A stretch of DNA of 13,739 nt from Campylobacteraceae bacterium (GCA_027079365.1 JALWVW010000289.1:1-13739); one strand, 5' to 3'. Positions 1 to 6,262 are shown, numbered from the stretch's first letter. Made by a program: numbers and translations. The notes: generated by a model not told the origin, from the letters alone.

Positions 1-192
1 CTGATCTCAGAGTTGGGTGAGACAGGCAAAGGGGTGCTCTATGCCTCGTGTGAGTTTAGCGAAGTATTGGGATTGACACACCGCATCTATGTGATGTACA
101 ACGGAACGATCGTCAAAGAGCTCGTCACTGCAGAGACCAGTGAAGAAGAGTTACTATTTTATTCCACAGGAGGAACAGAGTTTGGAAAGTAA
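1..192 (+). CDS. Sugar-type ABC transporter ATP-binding protein, C-terminal fragment
   Basis: The frame is open from base 1 and ends at TAA 190-192, giving the last 63 residues of a gene that starts outside the window. The residues resemble the end of the second nucleotide-binding domain of RbsA/MglA/XylG-type sugar importer ATPases: S-E-V-L-G-L-T-H-R-I-Y-V-M-Y-N-G-T-I-V matches the family's segment after the D-loop and H-loop (usually 'ce-dRiivm-dGkiv'), and the protein ends near the usual T-G-G. Walker motifs are not in view. Its job would be to power the permease encoded directly downstream, whose reading frame overlaps this one. The substrate cannot be read from this fragment; the downstream kinase/isomerase/aldolase genes suggest a 5-modified ribose. 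Confidence 0.85.
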   Translation: MISELGETGKGVLYASCEFSEVLGLTHRIYVMYNGTIVKELVTAETSEEELLFYSTGGTEFGK

Positions 193-1174
193 AAAATTGG
201 ATATTTTTGGGTTTTTCTATAAATACGGCACGATACTGGTCACGATACTGGCGCTGCTCTATTTTTCTCTGACACTGGACAACTTCCTCAACTTCAACAA
301 TGTTACCAATATTTTTCGCTCAGTCTCCATCGTGGCACTGATCGGACTGGCAATCACCATCTCACTGACGATAGATGGATTTGATCTCTCCGTGGGTGCG
401 GTCGCCGGCTTCGCTGCGGTGATCGCTGCGAAGTTTATGGTTATCTGGGGCTTTGGTACGGTCATGGCGGTGGTAGTGCCACTGATCGTGGGTATTTTGA
501 TCGGAGGTATCAACGCCTTTTTGATCATCAAGATCGGCATACAGGATATGCTCGCTACGCTGTCTATGATGTTTCTGCTGACAGGTATCTCCGTGACATT
601 CCAGGGCGGCTCGGCTATCTACAACTTTATGCCTATTCCCGGTGGTGGTATCGCTAAGCACACGATGCAAGAGACCTTTCTCTTTATCGGACAGGGCAAG
701 TTTCTGGGGATTCCTGTACCCGTCTATATCATGTTGCTTGTCGCCACGCTGGTGCATATCTTTCTCAACTACACCAAGTATGGTCGCTACCTCTACATGA
801 TTGGAGGCAACCACGAAGCCGCCAAACTCTCAGGAATCAAGATCAACCGCTACAAGCTCATCGCCTATGTGATGTCCGGCTTCCTCTCTGCACTGGCAGG
901 TGTGGTGCTGGCTGCACGACTGGGTTCGGGTGAAGTTGATGCAGGCTCTCCCTATCTCATGGATGGTGTGGCAGCAGCCTTTGTCGGTTTTTCGGTACTG
1001 GGTACAGGCAAACCTAATGCTTTCGGTACCCTGCTGGGTGCACTGCTGATGGGTATCCTGCTCAATGGTCTGGTCATGATGGACTTCCCCTACTATTCGC
1101 AGGATATCGTCAAGGGTATCGTACTGCTGCTGGCACTGGGATTGACCTACTACAAAATGAAGCATAGAGCCTAA
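182..1174 (+). CDS. RbsC-like ABC sugar transporter permease
   Basis: Inner-membrane permease of the ribose/xylose/galactose type (BPD_transp_2 family), 330 residues from the start chosen here. It is hydrophobic throughout, with about 8-10 membrane segments, the first near residues 16-33. Family hallmarks are I-D-G-F-D-L-S-V-G near 64-72 and the cytoplasmic coupling loop G-G-N-H-E-A-A-K-L-S-G-I near 208-219, which contacts the ATPase. I chose TTG 182 because a perfect AGGAGG lies at 168-173, 8 bases upstream. The longer GTG 140 start would add 14 polar residues and has no such site. With TTG 182 the gene overlaps the ATPase gene by 11 bases, which suggests translational coupling. It is followed by mtnK after 11 bases, so the importer is very likely co-expressed with the sugar-processing enzymes. 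No periplasmic binding protein gene is in the window; it may lie upstream. Confidence 0.9.
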   Translation: MESKKLDIFGFFYKYGTILVTILALLYFSLTLDNFLNFNNVTNIFRSVSIVALIGLAITISLTIDGFDLSVGAVAGFAAVIAAKFMVIWGFGTVMAVVVPLIVGILIGGINAFLIIKIGIQDMLATLSMMFLLTGISVTFQGGSAIYNFMPIPGGGIAKHTMQETFLFIGQGKFLGIPVPVYIMLLVATLVHIFLNYTKYGRYLYMIGGNHEAAKLSGIKINRYKLIAYVMSGFLSALAGVVLAARLGSGEVDAGSPYLMDGVAAAFVGFSVLGTGKPNAFGTLLGALLMGILLNGLVMMDFPYYSQDIVKGIVLLLALGLTYYKMKHRA

Positions 1175-1185
1175 AGGAGCAAGTG

Positions 1186-2409
1186 ATGGCATATACAATT
1201 TTGGACAAGGAGAGTGTCTGCGGAGTTCTCTCTCAGATCGCAGAGGTGGCAGACTATTTTGGAGATGACGAGATAGAAGCGACGGAGATCGGTGACGGCA
1301 ACCTGAATTTCGTCTACCTGATCCGCTCGGTCTCAGATCCTGCCAAGGCGGTGATCGCCAAACAGGCTGTACCCTATCTGCGTATCGCAGGTGAAGGATT
1401 TCCTCTGAGCAGAGAGCGCATGACCTATGAGATCCGCGCACTGCTGGCCTTCAAAGAGCTGGCACCGGACTTTGTGCCGGATATCTACTATACCAGCGAG
1501 GAGATGAGCCTGCTGGTCATGGAATACCTGGGAGATCATGTGATCTTCCGTACCAGACTGCTGGAGGGGAAACAATATCCCCATTTTGCAGCACATATCT
1601 CCAGCTATCTGGCAGAGACCCTCTTTCACACCTCCTCACTCTTTCTGCAGAGCGAGGAGAAGCGGGCGCTGATGGATCGTTTCAACAGCAACACCGAGCT
1701 CTGCAAGCTGACAGAAGATTTTGTCTTTACCTTCCCTTATATGGCGCATGAGACCAATGACAGTGACGGCGTTGCGAATAATACCCCTCTGGCTGAGAGG
1801 ATCTTTGCGGATATGCCCTTCAAGGAGCGGGTACTGGAGCTCAAATACAAGTTTATGACACAGGCAGATGCCCTGCTGCACGGAGATCTGCATACTGGCT
1901 CACTCATGGTCAATGCCGAAGAGACCTATATGATCGATCCTGAGTTTGCCTTTGTGGGACCGTTTGGCTTCGATATCGGGGCACTGCTTTCCAATCTGGT
2001 ACAAAACTATATCCACCACACTATCGTCACAGGCAATGAGACACACAAGGCATGGCTGCTGGAGACGATCCGTGATACACTGGTGCTGTTCGAGCAGAAG
2101 TTCTTGGCACTGTGGGATGCCACAGAGACTTCGGCACTGATGATTCCCGGCTTACTGAATTCAGAGAGTAAAAAGTCCTATCAACAGAAGTTCATGCAGG
2201 GCATACTGCATGACACGATCGGCTTTGCCGGATGCAAGATGGCACGGCGGATCTTTGGGATCGCAGGGGTGGCAGATATCCGCGGTATCGAAGATCCTGT
2301 ACTGCGTGCGCAGGCACAGGAGCGGGTCTTTGAGGTCGCGAGAGTATTTGTCATGGAGTATGACCGTATCAATTCGGTAGAAGAGATTATCACGACACTA
2401 AAAGGATAA
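1186..2409 (+). CDS. mtnK: S-methyl-5-thioribose kinase (or 5-deoxyribose kinase)
   Basis: Cytoplasmic kinase that phosphorylates C1 of 5-methylthioribose with ATP, and in some bacteria also 5-deoxyribose. The 407 residues match the family length. Visible motifs are a glycine-rich nucleotide loop (E-I-G-D-G-N-L-N-F-V near 34-43), the ATP-binding lysine in V-I-A-K-Q-A (near 59), the MtnK-specific stretch Y-L-R-I-A-G-E-G-F-P-L (64-74), the catalytic loop H-G-D-L-H-T-G-S (232-239) and the metal-binding D-P-E-F-A-F (251-256). ATG 1186 is preferred over the in-frame GTG three bases earlier because AAGGAG (1174-1179) is then 6 bases away. mtnA follows after 3 bases, so the two are one transcription unit with the importer. 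Family assignment is firm. Whether the substrate in this cell is methylthioribose, deoxyribose or both cannot be read from the sequence. Confidence 0.95.
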   Translation: MAYTILDKESVCGVLSQIAEVADYFGDDEIEATEIGDGNLNFVYLIRSVSDPAKAVIAKQAVPYLRIAGEGFPLSRERMTYEIRALLAFKELAPDFVPDIYYTSEEMSLLVMEYLGDHVIFRTRLLEGKQYPHFAAHISSYLAETLFHTSSLFLQSEEKRALMDRFNSNTELCKLTEDFVFTFPYMAHETNDSDGVANNTPLAERIFADMPFKERVLELKYKFMTQADALLHGDLHTGSLMVNAEETYMIDPEFAFVGPFGFDIGALLSNLVQNYIHHTIVTGNETHKAWLLETIRDTLVLFEQKFLALWDATETSALMIPGLLNSESKKSYQQKFMQGILHDTIGFAGCKMARRIFGIAGVADIRGIEDPVLRAQAQERVFEVARVFVMEYDRINSVEEIITTLKG

Positions 2410-2412
2410 ACC

Positions 2413-3501
2413 ATGCAGGGAAAATATAGAGCCTTATGGCTGACAGAATCGGGAGACCTGGAGGTGATCGACCAGACCAAGCTCCCTTTTGAATACGAGA
2501 CCAAGGTACTGACAGACTGTGCTGCCTCCGTACTGGCGATCAAAGACATGACTGTCAGAGGGGCAGGAGTGATCGGCAATGTGGCTGCCTTTGGTGTCTA
2601 TCTGGCCGCCAGAGAGGTGGCAGGAGATCCCCAGAAGCTCAAGCCGCTCGCCAAGGAGATACGAGACTCCAGACCCACCGCAGTCAATCTCATGTGGGCA
2701 GTAGACAGGATGATGGCGCTGGCTGCCGCATCAGGCATGTCAGGTGCCACACTGGTAGCACTACTCAAAGAGGAGGCGATCCTGATCGCAGATGAAGATG
2801 TCGCACGCACCGAGAAGATCGGTGCCTTTGGGGCAGATATCATCGAGCAGATCATGATAGACAAGGGGCTCAGCAGCTTCAACTTCCTCACCCACTGCAA
2901 TGCCGGCTGGCTGGCGATCGTGGACAGCGGTACCGCACTGGCACCTGTCTATGAAGCGCAGAAGAGAGGGATCGATATCCATGTCTGGGTCGATGAGACC
3001 CGCCCACGCAACCAGGGTGCCAACCTCACTGCCTGGGAGCTCTCTCAGGCAGGGGTCAAGCATACCGTCATCGCCGACAATGTCGGCGGACACCTGATGC
3101 AGCACGGTATGGTGGATATGGTGGTCACAGGTGCAGACCGCGTCGCCCGCAGCGGTGACAGTGCCAACAAGATCGGCACCTACCTCAAGGCACTGGCAGC
3201 CCACGACAACGGCGTACCATTCTACATTGCACTGCCGGCATCGACCTTTGATTTCGAGGTGATCGACGGCGTGGCAGAGATCCCTATCGAGATACGGGAT
3301 GAAAACGAGGTGAAATTCATGCGCGGGATCGACAGCGAGGGCAAAGCTACAGAGCTGCAAGTGGTTCAGTCTGCCTCACCGGCACTCAACTACGGCTTTG
3401 ATGTGACCCCTGCCAGACTCATCACGGGGCTTATCACCGAGCGAGGGGTCTGTGACCCTAGCGTGCCTGCAGTGGAAGCGATGTTTGGAGATCTCCTGTG
3501 A
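2413..3501 (+). CDS. mtnA: S-methyl-5-thioribose-1-phosphate isomerase
   Basis: Converts 5-methylthioribose-1-phosphate (or 5-deoxyribose-1-phosphate) to the ribulose-1-phosphate form. The protein belongs to the eIF2B-like isomerase family and has the usual length (362 residues). Diagnostic segments are M-T-V-R-G-A-G-V-I-G-N (46-56), R-P-T-A-V-N-L (88-94), the catalytic cysteine in L-T-H-C-N-A-G (C162), E-T-R-P-R-N-Q-G-A (195-203) and the catalytic aspartate in T-G-A-D-R-V-A (D242), followed by N-K-I-G-T-Y (252-257). The ATG start lies 3 bases after the mtnK stop. Its own stop overlaps the start of the aldolase gene (GTGA at 3498-3501), so it is probably translationally coupled to both neighbours. 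Family assignment is firm. A 5-deoxyribose role (DrdI-type paralogue) is the main alternative for the natural substrate. Confidence 0.95.
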   Translation: MQGKYRALWLTESGDLEVIDQTKLPFEYETKVLTDCAASVLAIKDMTVRGAGVIGNVAAFGVYLAAREVAGDPQKLKPLAKEIRDSRPTAVNLMWAVDRMMALAAASGMSGATLVALLKEEAILIADEDVARTEKIGAFGADIIEQIMIDKGLSSFNFLTHCNAGWLAIVDSGTALAPVYEAQKRGIDIHVWVDETRPRNQGANLTAWELSQAGVKHTVIADNVGGHLMQHGMVDMVVTGADRVARSGDSANKIGTYLKALAAHDNGVPFYIALPASTFDFEVIDGVAEIPIEIRDENEVKFMRGIDSEGKATELQVVQSASPALNYGFDVTPARLITGLITERGVCDPSVPAVEAMFGDLL

Positions 3502-4112
3502 GCGAGACCGAAGGGGTCGTCAAATACACCTGTCATTTTGACAAGAGCAGGGCACTCAAGCCTGCATTGATCCGACCCATAGAGTCCTGCCGCACACGGC
3601 TCTATGCTATGGGGCTCATCGGTGCCTATCCTGATGGTATCGGCTATGGCAATATCAGCCAGAGAGCAGGGCAGAGCGATACCTTCATCATTACCGGTAC
3701 ACAGACCGGACACCTACCCAAACTCACCCCTCGCTACTACTCACTGGTAGAGGAGTGCGACGACAGAGGCTTCTGTCTACGCGCCACCGGTGCATCCAAG
3801 CCCAGTTCCGAGGCGCTGACGCATGGCACCATCTATGGACTAAGCAAAGCGATTCAGGCAGTGATCCATATCCACTCAATGGCATTGTGGAAGTTTATGC
3901 TCACGCACGATTACCTCCATACTGCCAAAGTCCCCTACGGTACCGTGGAGATGATCGAAGAGGTGATCCGCATCTATCACGATAGCAACCCGCTGGACAA
4001 TCCTTGCTTTGCGATGGCAGGTCACGAAGAGGGGATCATCTGCTTTGGGCGAGATATGGACGAGGCAGAGAGGGTGCTGTATGGAGTACTGAAGGCATAC
4101 TTGGAAAGGTAA
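3498..4112 (+). CDS. Class II aldolase, probable 5-methylthioribulose-/5-deoxyribulose-1-phosphate aldolase (Ald2/DrdA-type)
   Basis: Zinc-type class II aldolase/adducin family protein of 204 residues, the normal size. Visible residues match the fuculose-phosphate aldolase fold: substrate-binding G-N-I-S (51-54), a phosphate-site loop around 65-72, the catalytic glutamate in K-P-S-S-E-A (E105), and the three metal-ligand histidines H124 and H126 (in I-H-I-H-S) and H176 (in A-G-H-E-E-G). The GTG start overlaps the mtnA stop, and GGAG at 3487-3490 sits 7 bases upstream. Because it directly follows mtnK and mtnA, the likely reaction is cleavage of the ribulose-1-phosphate product to dihydroxyacetone phosphate plus a two-carbon aldehyde (2-methylthioacetaldehyde from methylthioribulose-1-phosphate, acetaldehyde from deoxyribulose-1-phosphate). 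It could instead be the MtnB dehydratase, a member of the same superfamily. The catalytic glutamate and aldolase-type motifs, and the absence of any mtnC/mtnD/mtnE/mtnW gene nearby, argue for an aldolase. Substrate is inference. Confidence 0.85.
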   Translation: MSETEGVVKYTCHFDKSRALKPALIRPIESCRTRLYAMGLIGAYPDGIGYGNISQRAGQSDTFIITGTQTGHLPKLTPRYYSLVEECDDRGFCLRATGASKPSSEALTHGTIYGLSKAIQAVIHIHSMALWKFMLTHDYLHTAKVPYGTVEMIEEVIRIYHDSNPLDNPCFAMAGHEEGIICFGRDMDEAERVLYGVLKAYLER

Positions 4113-4154
4113 TGCAGTATTTTCCCCATCGGTGCATAGTGTAAACTCCCCCAC

Positions 4155-4200
4155 TTGCTATATATAAGCTGCCAATAATCCCCCCTACGCCATAATACCG
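4155..4200 (+). promoter_or_regulatory. Candidate promoter for the glutaminase gene
   Basis: The 108-base gap before the glutaminase gene contains the AT-rich blocks TATATAAG (4161-4168) and CATAAT (4191-4196), either of which could act as a -10 element. No convincing -35 hexamer at 17 bases is seen; Campylobacterota sigma-70 promoters often lack one. The gap suggests the glutaminase is transcribed apart from the mtnK cluster. Confidence 0.3.
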
Positions 4201-4220
4201 CAAAACTAAAGGGCACCTCC

Positions 4221-5144
4221 ATGAACTTCCAAAAGATCCTTGATGAGATCTATGCAGAGATACAGCCTGAGCTCTCTCGCGGCAAAGTGGCAGACTATAT
4301 TCCTGCCTTGGCAGAGGTGAAGCGGGAACAGTTTGCTATGACGCTGACACTGCCTGACGGGTCGGTCTATTCGGTAGGGGAGAGCACCAAGCCCTTTTCG
4401 ATACAGAGCATCTCCAAGGCCTTTACCTTTACGATGGCACTGGACATCTATAGCAAAGCACTCTATGAGCGGGTAGGGGTGGAGCCCTCGGGCAATCCCT
4501 TCAACTCACTGGTACAGCTGGAGTATGAGCATGGCAAGCCGCGCAATCCCTTTATCAATGCAGGGGCGATCGCGATCACCGATGCGCTGATCACACACTA
4601 CCGGGATGAGTACAAGACACTGGAAGCTGTGATCGGGTTTGTCCGCAGGATCAGTGACAATCCGGAGATCTCTTTTGACTCTATCGTTGCCAACTCAGAG
4701 ATGGAGCACGGAGATCGCAATCTGGCACTGGCACGGCTGATGAAGAGCTTTGGGAAGTTTGAAAATGATGTACAGCAGACAGTGATGACCTATTTCAAGC
4801 ACTGTGCGATCACGATGAACACAGAGGAGCTCTCCCGTGCGATGCTCTTCTTGGCATTTGGAGGTACCGATCCGATCTCCGGCAAGCAGTTCATTACACC
4901 TGCACAGGCCAAACGGATCAATGCCATGATGCTGACCTGCGGTCACTACGATGCCAGCGGAGAGTTCGCCTTTCATGTAGGACTGCCTGCCAAGAGTGGG
5001 GTAGGCGGAGGTATCGCTGCGACAGTACCGGGCGTGATGAGTATCGCCGTCTGGTCTCCCGGTCTCAATCAGTACGGCAACTCCCATGCTGGCACACTCG
5101 CACTGGAGCTGTTTACGACCAAGACAGGGTTGTCGATCTTTTAG
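4221..5144 (+). CDS. glsA: Glutaminase
   Basis: Hydrolyses L-glutamine to L-glutamate and ammonia in the cytoplasm. The protein has the serine-dependent beta-lactamase-like fold of bacterial GlsA, and its 307 residues are the family length. All recognised active-site positions can be seen: S63-x-x-K66 in F-S-I-Q-S-I-S-K, N113 in F-I-N-A-G-A-I, E160, N167, Y191 in T-Y-F-K-H-C, Y243 in G-H-Y-D and V261 in S-G-V-G-G-G-I. These are offset by one to four residues from the E. coli glutaminases. The ATG start has only a modest ribosome site (AAAGGG at 4207-4212, 8 bases upstream). It lies 108 bases after the aldolase gene, so it may have its own promoter; a functional link to that cluster is not evident. 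A REP hairpin begins one base after its stop codon. Confidence 0.96.
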   Translation: MNFQKILDEIYAEIQPELSRGKVADYIPALAEVKREQFAMTLTLPDGSVYSVGESTKPFSIQSISKAFTFTMALDIYSKALYERVGVEPSGNPFNSLVQLEYEHGKPRNPFINAGAIAITDALITHYRDEYKTLEAVIGFVRRISDNPEISFDSIVANSEMEHGDRNLALARLMKSFGKFENDVQQTVMTYFKHCAITMNTEELSRAMLFLAFGGTDPISGKQFITPAQAKRINAMMLTCGHYDASGEFAFHVGLPAKSGVGGGIAATVPGVMSIAVWSPGLNQYGNSHAGTLALELFTTKTGLSIF

Positions 5145-5165
5145 GTAGGTTCGATAAAATCGAAC
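5145..5165 (+). repeat. REP hairpin 1 (GTAG-headed)
   Basis: GTAG at 5145-5148 is followed by GTTCGAT, an AAA loop and ATCGAAC, giving a perfect 7-bp stem. It begins directly after the glsA stop codon (TAG 5142-5144). A short GTAG head at the 5' foot of a hairpin is the known signature of REP elements mobilised by RAYT transposases, and a RAYT gene lies 37 bases downstream. Confidence 0.85.
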
Positions 5166-5201
5166 AATTCTCTATATGGCATAAAATATTTCCCATGCAG
5201 A

Positions 5202-5684
5202 TCAATGGTCGATTGTATCGACCCTACCGTAAGATGAATACTCCCAATCATATATATTTTCTACATACCCATGCTTTATTGGATTGTTGTAGATATACGC
5301 TAACCTTGTTTTGTAATCTCGCTCATTACGGATAGTATGCTCATAATACCTCTTCTGCCATACTGCTTTGTAGCCTTCTTTGTGCCTACTCATAGATTGT
5401 TCTATATTTTCATACTCTTTTTTAGGACAATACTTTGTGAAATGTTGCTTTATCGTTCTTACGATATACGGATATTCTCTTGCGTATTTAGGCGTAATAA
5501 TCATATGAAAATGGTCAGGCAAAATGGCAATAGCATCTATACGATACTCATATTTTCTTTTGCTCACTGCAAAGCTTTGGCGTAACAACTGTATATTATT
5601 TACGAGAATAGGGTTTCGTCTATGTGTGACCACCGTTAGGTAATAGCTATATCCATCCTCAAATATTCTTCTGTAATTTGACAT
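5202..5684 (-). CDS. REP-associated tyrosine transposase (RAYT, Y1 HUH family)
   Basis: Single-strand DNA transposase of the IS200-like Y1 superfamily, 160 residues. The HUH metal motif is seen in L-P-D-H-F-H-M-I (55-62, H58 and H60). The probable nucleophile is Y113 or Y114 in W-Q-K-R-Y-Y-E-H. The RAYT-typical C-terminal block is Y-I-Y-N-N-P-I-K-H-G-Y-V (130-141) followed by D-W-E-Y-S-S-Y (146-152). I chose ATG 5684 rather than the TTG 15 bases upstream because the duplicated relic at 5937-5981 is alike from this methionine on and diverges before it. No good ribosome site is seen. Surrounding GTAG-headed hairpins are its expected substrates, and no tnpB or cargo gene is present. The last eight residues (G-R-V-D-T-I-D-H) are encoded by REP hairpin 2, so its natural C-terminus may have been altered. 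Whether it is active is unknown. Confidence 0.9.
   Translation of the reverse strand: MSNYRRIFEDGYSYYLTVVTHRRNPILVNNIQLLRQSFAVSKRKYEYRIDAIAILPDHFHMIITPKYAREYPYIVRTIKQHFTKYCPKKEYENIEQSMSRHKEGYKAVWQKRYYEHTIRNERDYKTRLAYIYNNPIKHGYVENIYDWEYSSYGRVDTIDH
5207..5227 (-). repeat. REP hairpin 2, inside the 3' end of the RAYT gene
   Basis: On the minus strand GTAG (5227-5224) is followed by GGTCGAT, an ACA loop and ATCGACC, a perfect 7-bp stem of the GGTCGAT subtype. The hairpin forms the last coding stretch of the transposase gene. Confidence 0.85.
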
Positions 5685-5757
5685 GATAGATTGTAGCAAG
5701 TTTTGATTGATTGGGTTAAAAATCTTTCAAATTGCCATGTTTTTGTTGTGTGGAGGT

Positions 5758-5778
5758 GTTCGATTTTATCGAACCTAC
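5758..5778 (-). repeat. REP hairpin 3
   Basis: Minus-strand GTAG (5778-5775) is followed by GTTCGAT, an AAA loop and ATCGAAC, a perfect 7-bp stem identical in sequence to REP 1 but in the opposite orientation. Its counterpart in the second duplication copy is REP 6. Confidence 0.85.
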
Positions 5779-5828
5779 GGGCTCAATCATGTTATGAAAT
5801 ATTATTTTATTGTGTTTTATATTGCTGT

Positions 5829-5849
5829 GTTCGATTTCATCGAACCTAC
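5829..5849 (-). repeat. REP hairpin 4, left arm of an inverted pair
   Basis: Minus-strand GTAG (5849-5846), then GTTCGAT, a GAA loop and ATCGAAC. It faces REP 5 across a 17-base spacer, with both GTAG heads pointing inward, giving a BIME/REPIN-like inverted pair. Confidence 0.85.
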
Positions 5850-5866
5850 GAGGCTATTCCAATCAC

Positions 5867-5887
5867 GTAGGGTCGATAAAATCGACC
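5867..5887 (+). repeat. REP hairpin 5, right arm of an inverted pair
   Basis: GTAG 5867-5870, then GGTCGAT, an AAA loop and ATCGACC. This is the GGTCGAT subtype, paired with the GTTCGAT subtype of REP 4; the mixed pairing recurs in copy 2 as REP 7 with REP 8. Confidence 0.85.
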
Positions 5888-5936
5888 ATTAACCTGCACT
5901 CCATTGCGTTTTTTATTCTGTCATAGAAATATAGCT

Positions 5937-5981
5937 CTAGAGATGGATGCCGTCCTCTAATATTCTTCTGCCATTTGACAT
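5937..5981 (-). pseudogene. 5' relic of a second RAYT gene
   Basis: Reading on the minus strand from ATG 5981 gives M-S-N-G-R-R-I-L-E-D-G-I-H-L and then a stop. This aligns with the start of the intact neighbour (M-S-N-Y-R-R-I-F-E-D-G-Y), sharing 8 of the first 11 residues. Nothing further of a transposase follows. It marks the left edge of duplication copy 2 and shows that a whole RAYT plus REP unit was once present twice, or that the 5' portion alone was duplicated. Confidence 0.75.
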
Positions 5982-6088
5982 GGTGGATTGTAGAAAGTCT
6001 TGATCGGTTGGGTTAAAAATTTTTCAAATTCTGCCATGACCATAGGGAGGGAATGCCCTTGGGATCCATGTTTTTGTTATATAGAAAT

Positions 6089-6109
6089 GTTCGATTTTAT
6101 TGAACCTAC
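6089..6109 (-). repeat. REP hairpin 6 (one stem mismatch)
   Basis: Minus-strand GTAG (6109-6106), then GTTCAAT, an AAA loop and ATCGAAC. One stem base differs from the paralogous REP 3, leaving a G-T wobble in one strand and an A-C mismatch in the other, consistent with decay. Confidence 0.8.
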
Positions 6110-6160
6110 GGGCTAAATCATATTATGAAATATTATTTTTATTGTGTTTTATGTTGCTGT

Positions 6161-6181
6161 GTTTGATTTCATCGAACCTAC
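6161..6181 (-). repeat. REP hairpin 7, left arm of the second inverted pair
   Basis: Minus-strand GTAG (6181-6178), then GTTCGAT, a GAA loop and ATCAAAC; one stem base has changed relative to REP 4. It faces REP 8 across the same 17-base spacing as the REP 4/5 pair. Confidence 0.8.
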
Positions 6182-6198
6182 GAGGCTATTCCAATTGC

Positions 6199-6219
6199 GT
6201 AGGGTCGATAAAATCGACC
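6199..6219 (+). repeat. REP hairpin 8, right arm of the second inverted pair
   Basis: GTAG 6199-6202, then GGTCGAT, an AAA loop and ATCGACC. Identical to REP 5 over the whole element, although its surroundings have diverged. Confidence 0.85.
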
Positions 6220-6262
6220 ATTTATCTGCATTCCATTGCGTTTTTTATGCTGTCTTGTTATT

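Larger units (their letters stand above)
5652..5922. repeat. Copy 1 of a tandem duplication (RAYT 5' end plus REP cluster)
   Basis: This block starts within the first codons of the intact RAYT gene and runs through REP hairpins 3, 4 and 5. It is repeated at 5949-6254 with the same order of landmarks: the RAYT start region, a stretch beginning ttgggttaaaaatc, the minus REP, a second minus REP, the spacer GAGGCTATTCCAAT, a plus REP, and CCATTGCGTTTTTTAT. The copies differ by scattered substitutions and one 32-base insertion in copy 2. No protein-coding gene is evident in 5700-5922 on either strand. Confidence 0.85.
5949..6254. repeat. Copy 2 of the tandem duplication
   Basis: Diverged second copy of 5652-5922, carrying REP hairpins 6, 7 and 8 and the RAYT start relic. 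It has an additional 32 bases between two CCATG motifs (6034-6038 and 6066-6070), where copy 1 has a single CCATG at 5735-5739. The extra segment contains the short inverted motif GGGAATGCCC. Beyond 6254 the two copies no longer match. I see no protein-coding gene in this copy. Confidence 0.85.

Noticed and set aside
830..1441. 203-residue minus-strand frame opposite the permease and mtnK
   Set aside because: It is a shadow frame with low-complexity, Cys/His/Gln-rich composition, crossing two well-supported genes.
3498..4112. MtnB (methylthioribulose-1-phosphate dehydratase) for the third enzyme
   Set aside because: Same superfamily, but the K-P-S-S-E catalytic glutamate pattern, the direct mtnK-mtnA-aldolase order and the lack of downstream mtnC/mtnD genes fit an aldolase better; kept only as an alternative.
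4221..5144. Glutaminase as part of the methylthioribose cluster
   Set aside because: A 108-base gap with promoter-like sequence and no biochemical link separates it from the cluster.
5145..5165. Rho-independent terminator of glsA
   Set aside because: The hairpin is in the right place, but the stem is only 7 bp and no T-run follows; the same sequence recurs in other contexts, so I annotate it as REP. It may still influence 3' ends.
5202..5699. IS200/IS605 insertion sequence
   Set aside because: The transposase is Y1-type, but no tnpB and no defined IS ends are seen, and the multiple GTAG hairpins and C-terminal block point to a RAYT.
5145..6219. CRISPR array, suggested by repeated palindromic units
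   Set aside because: The units occur in both orientations with irregular spacing, the spacers are themselves duplicated rather than unique, and no cas gene is present. They fit REP elements.
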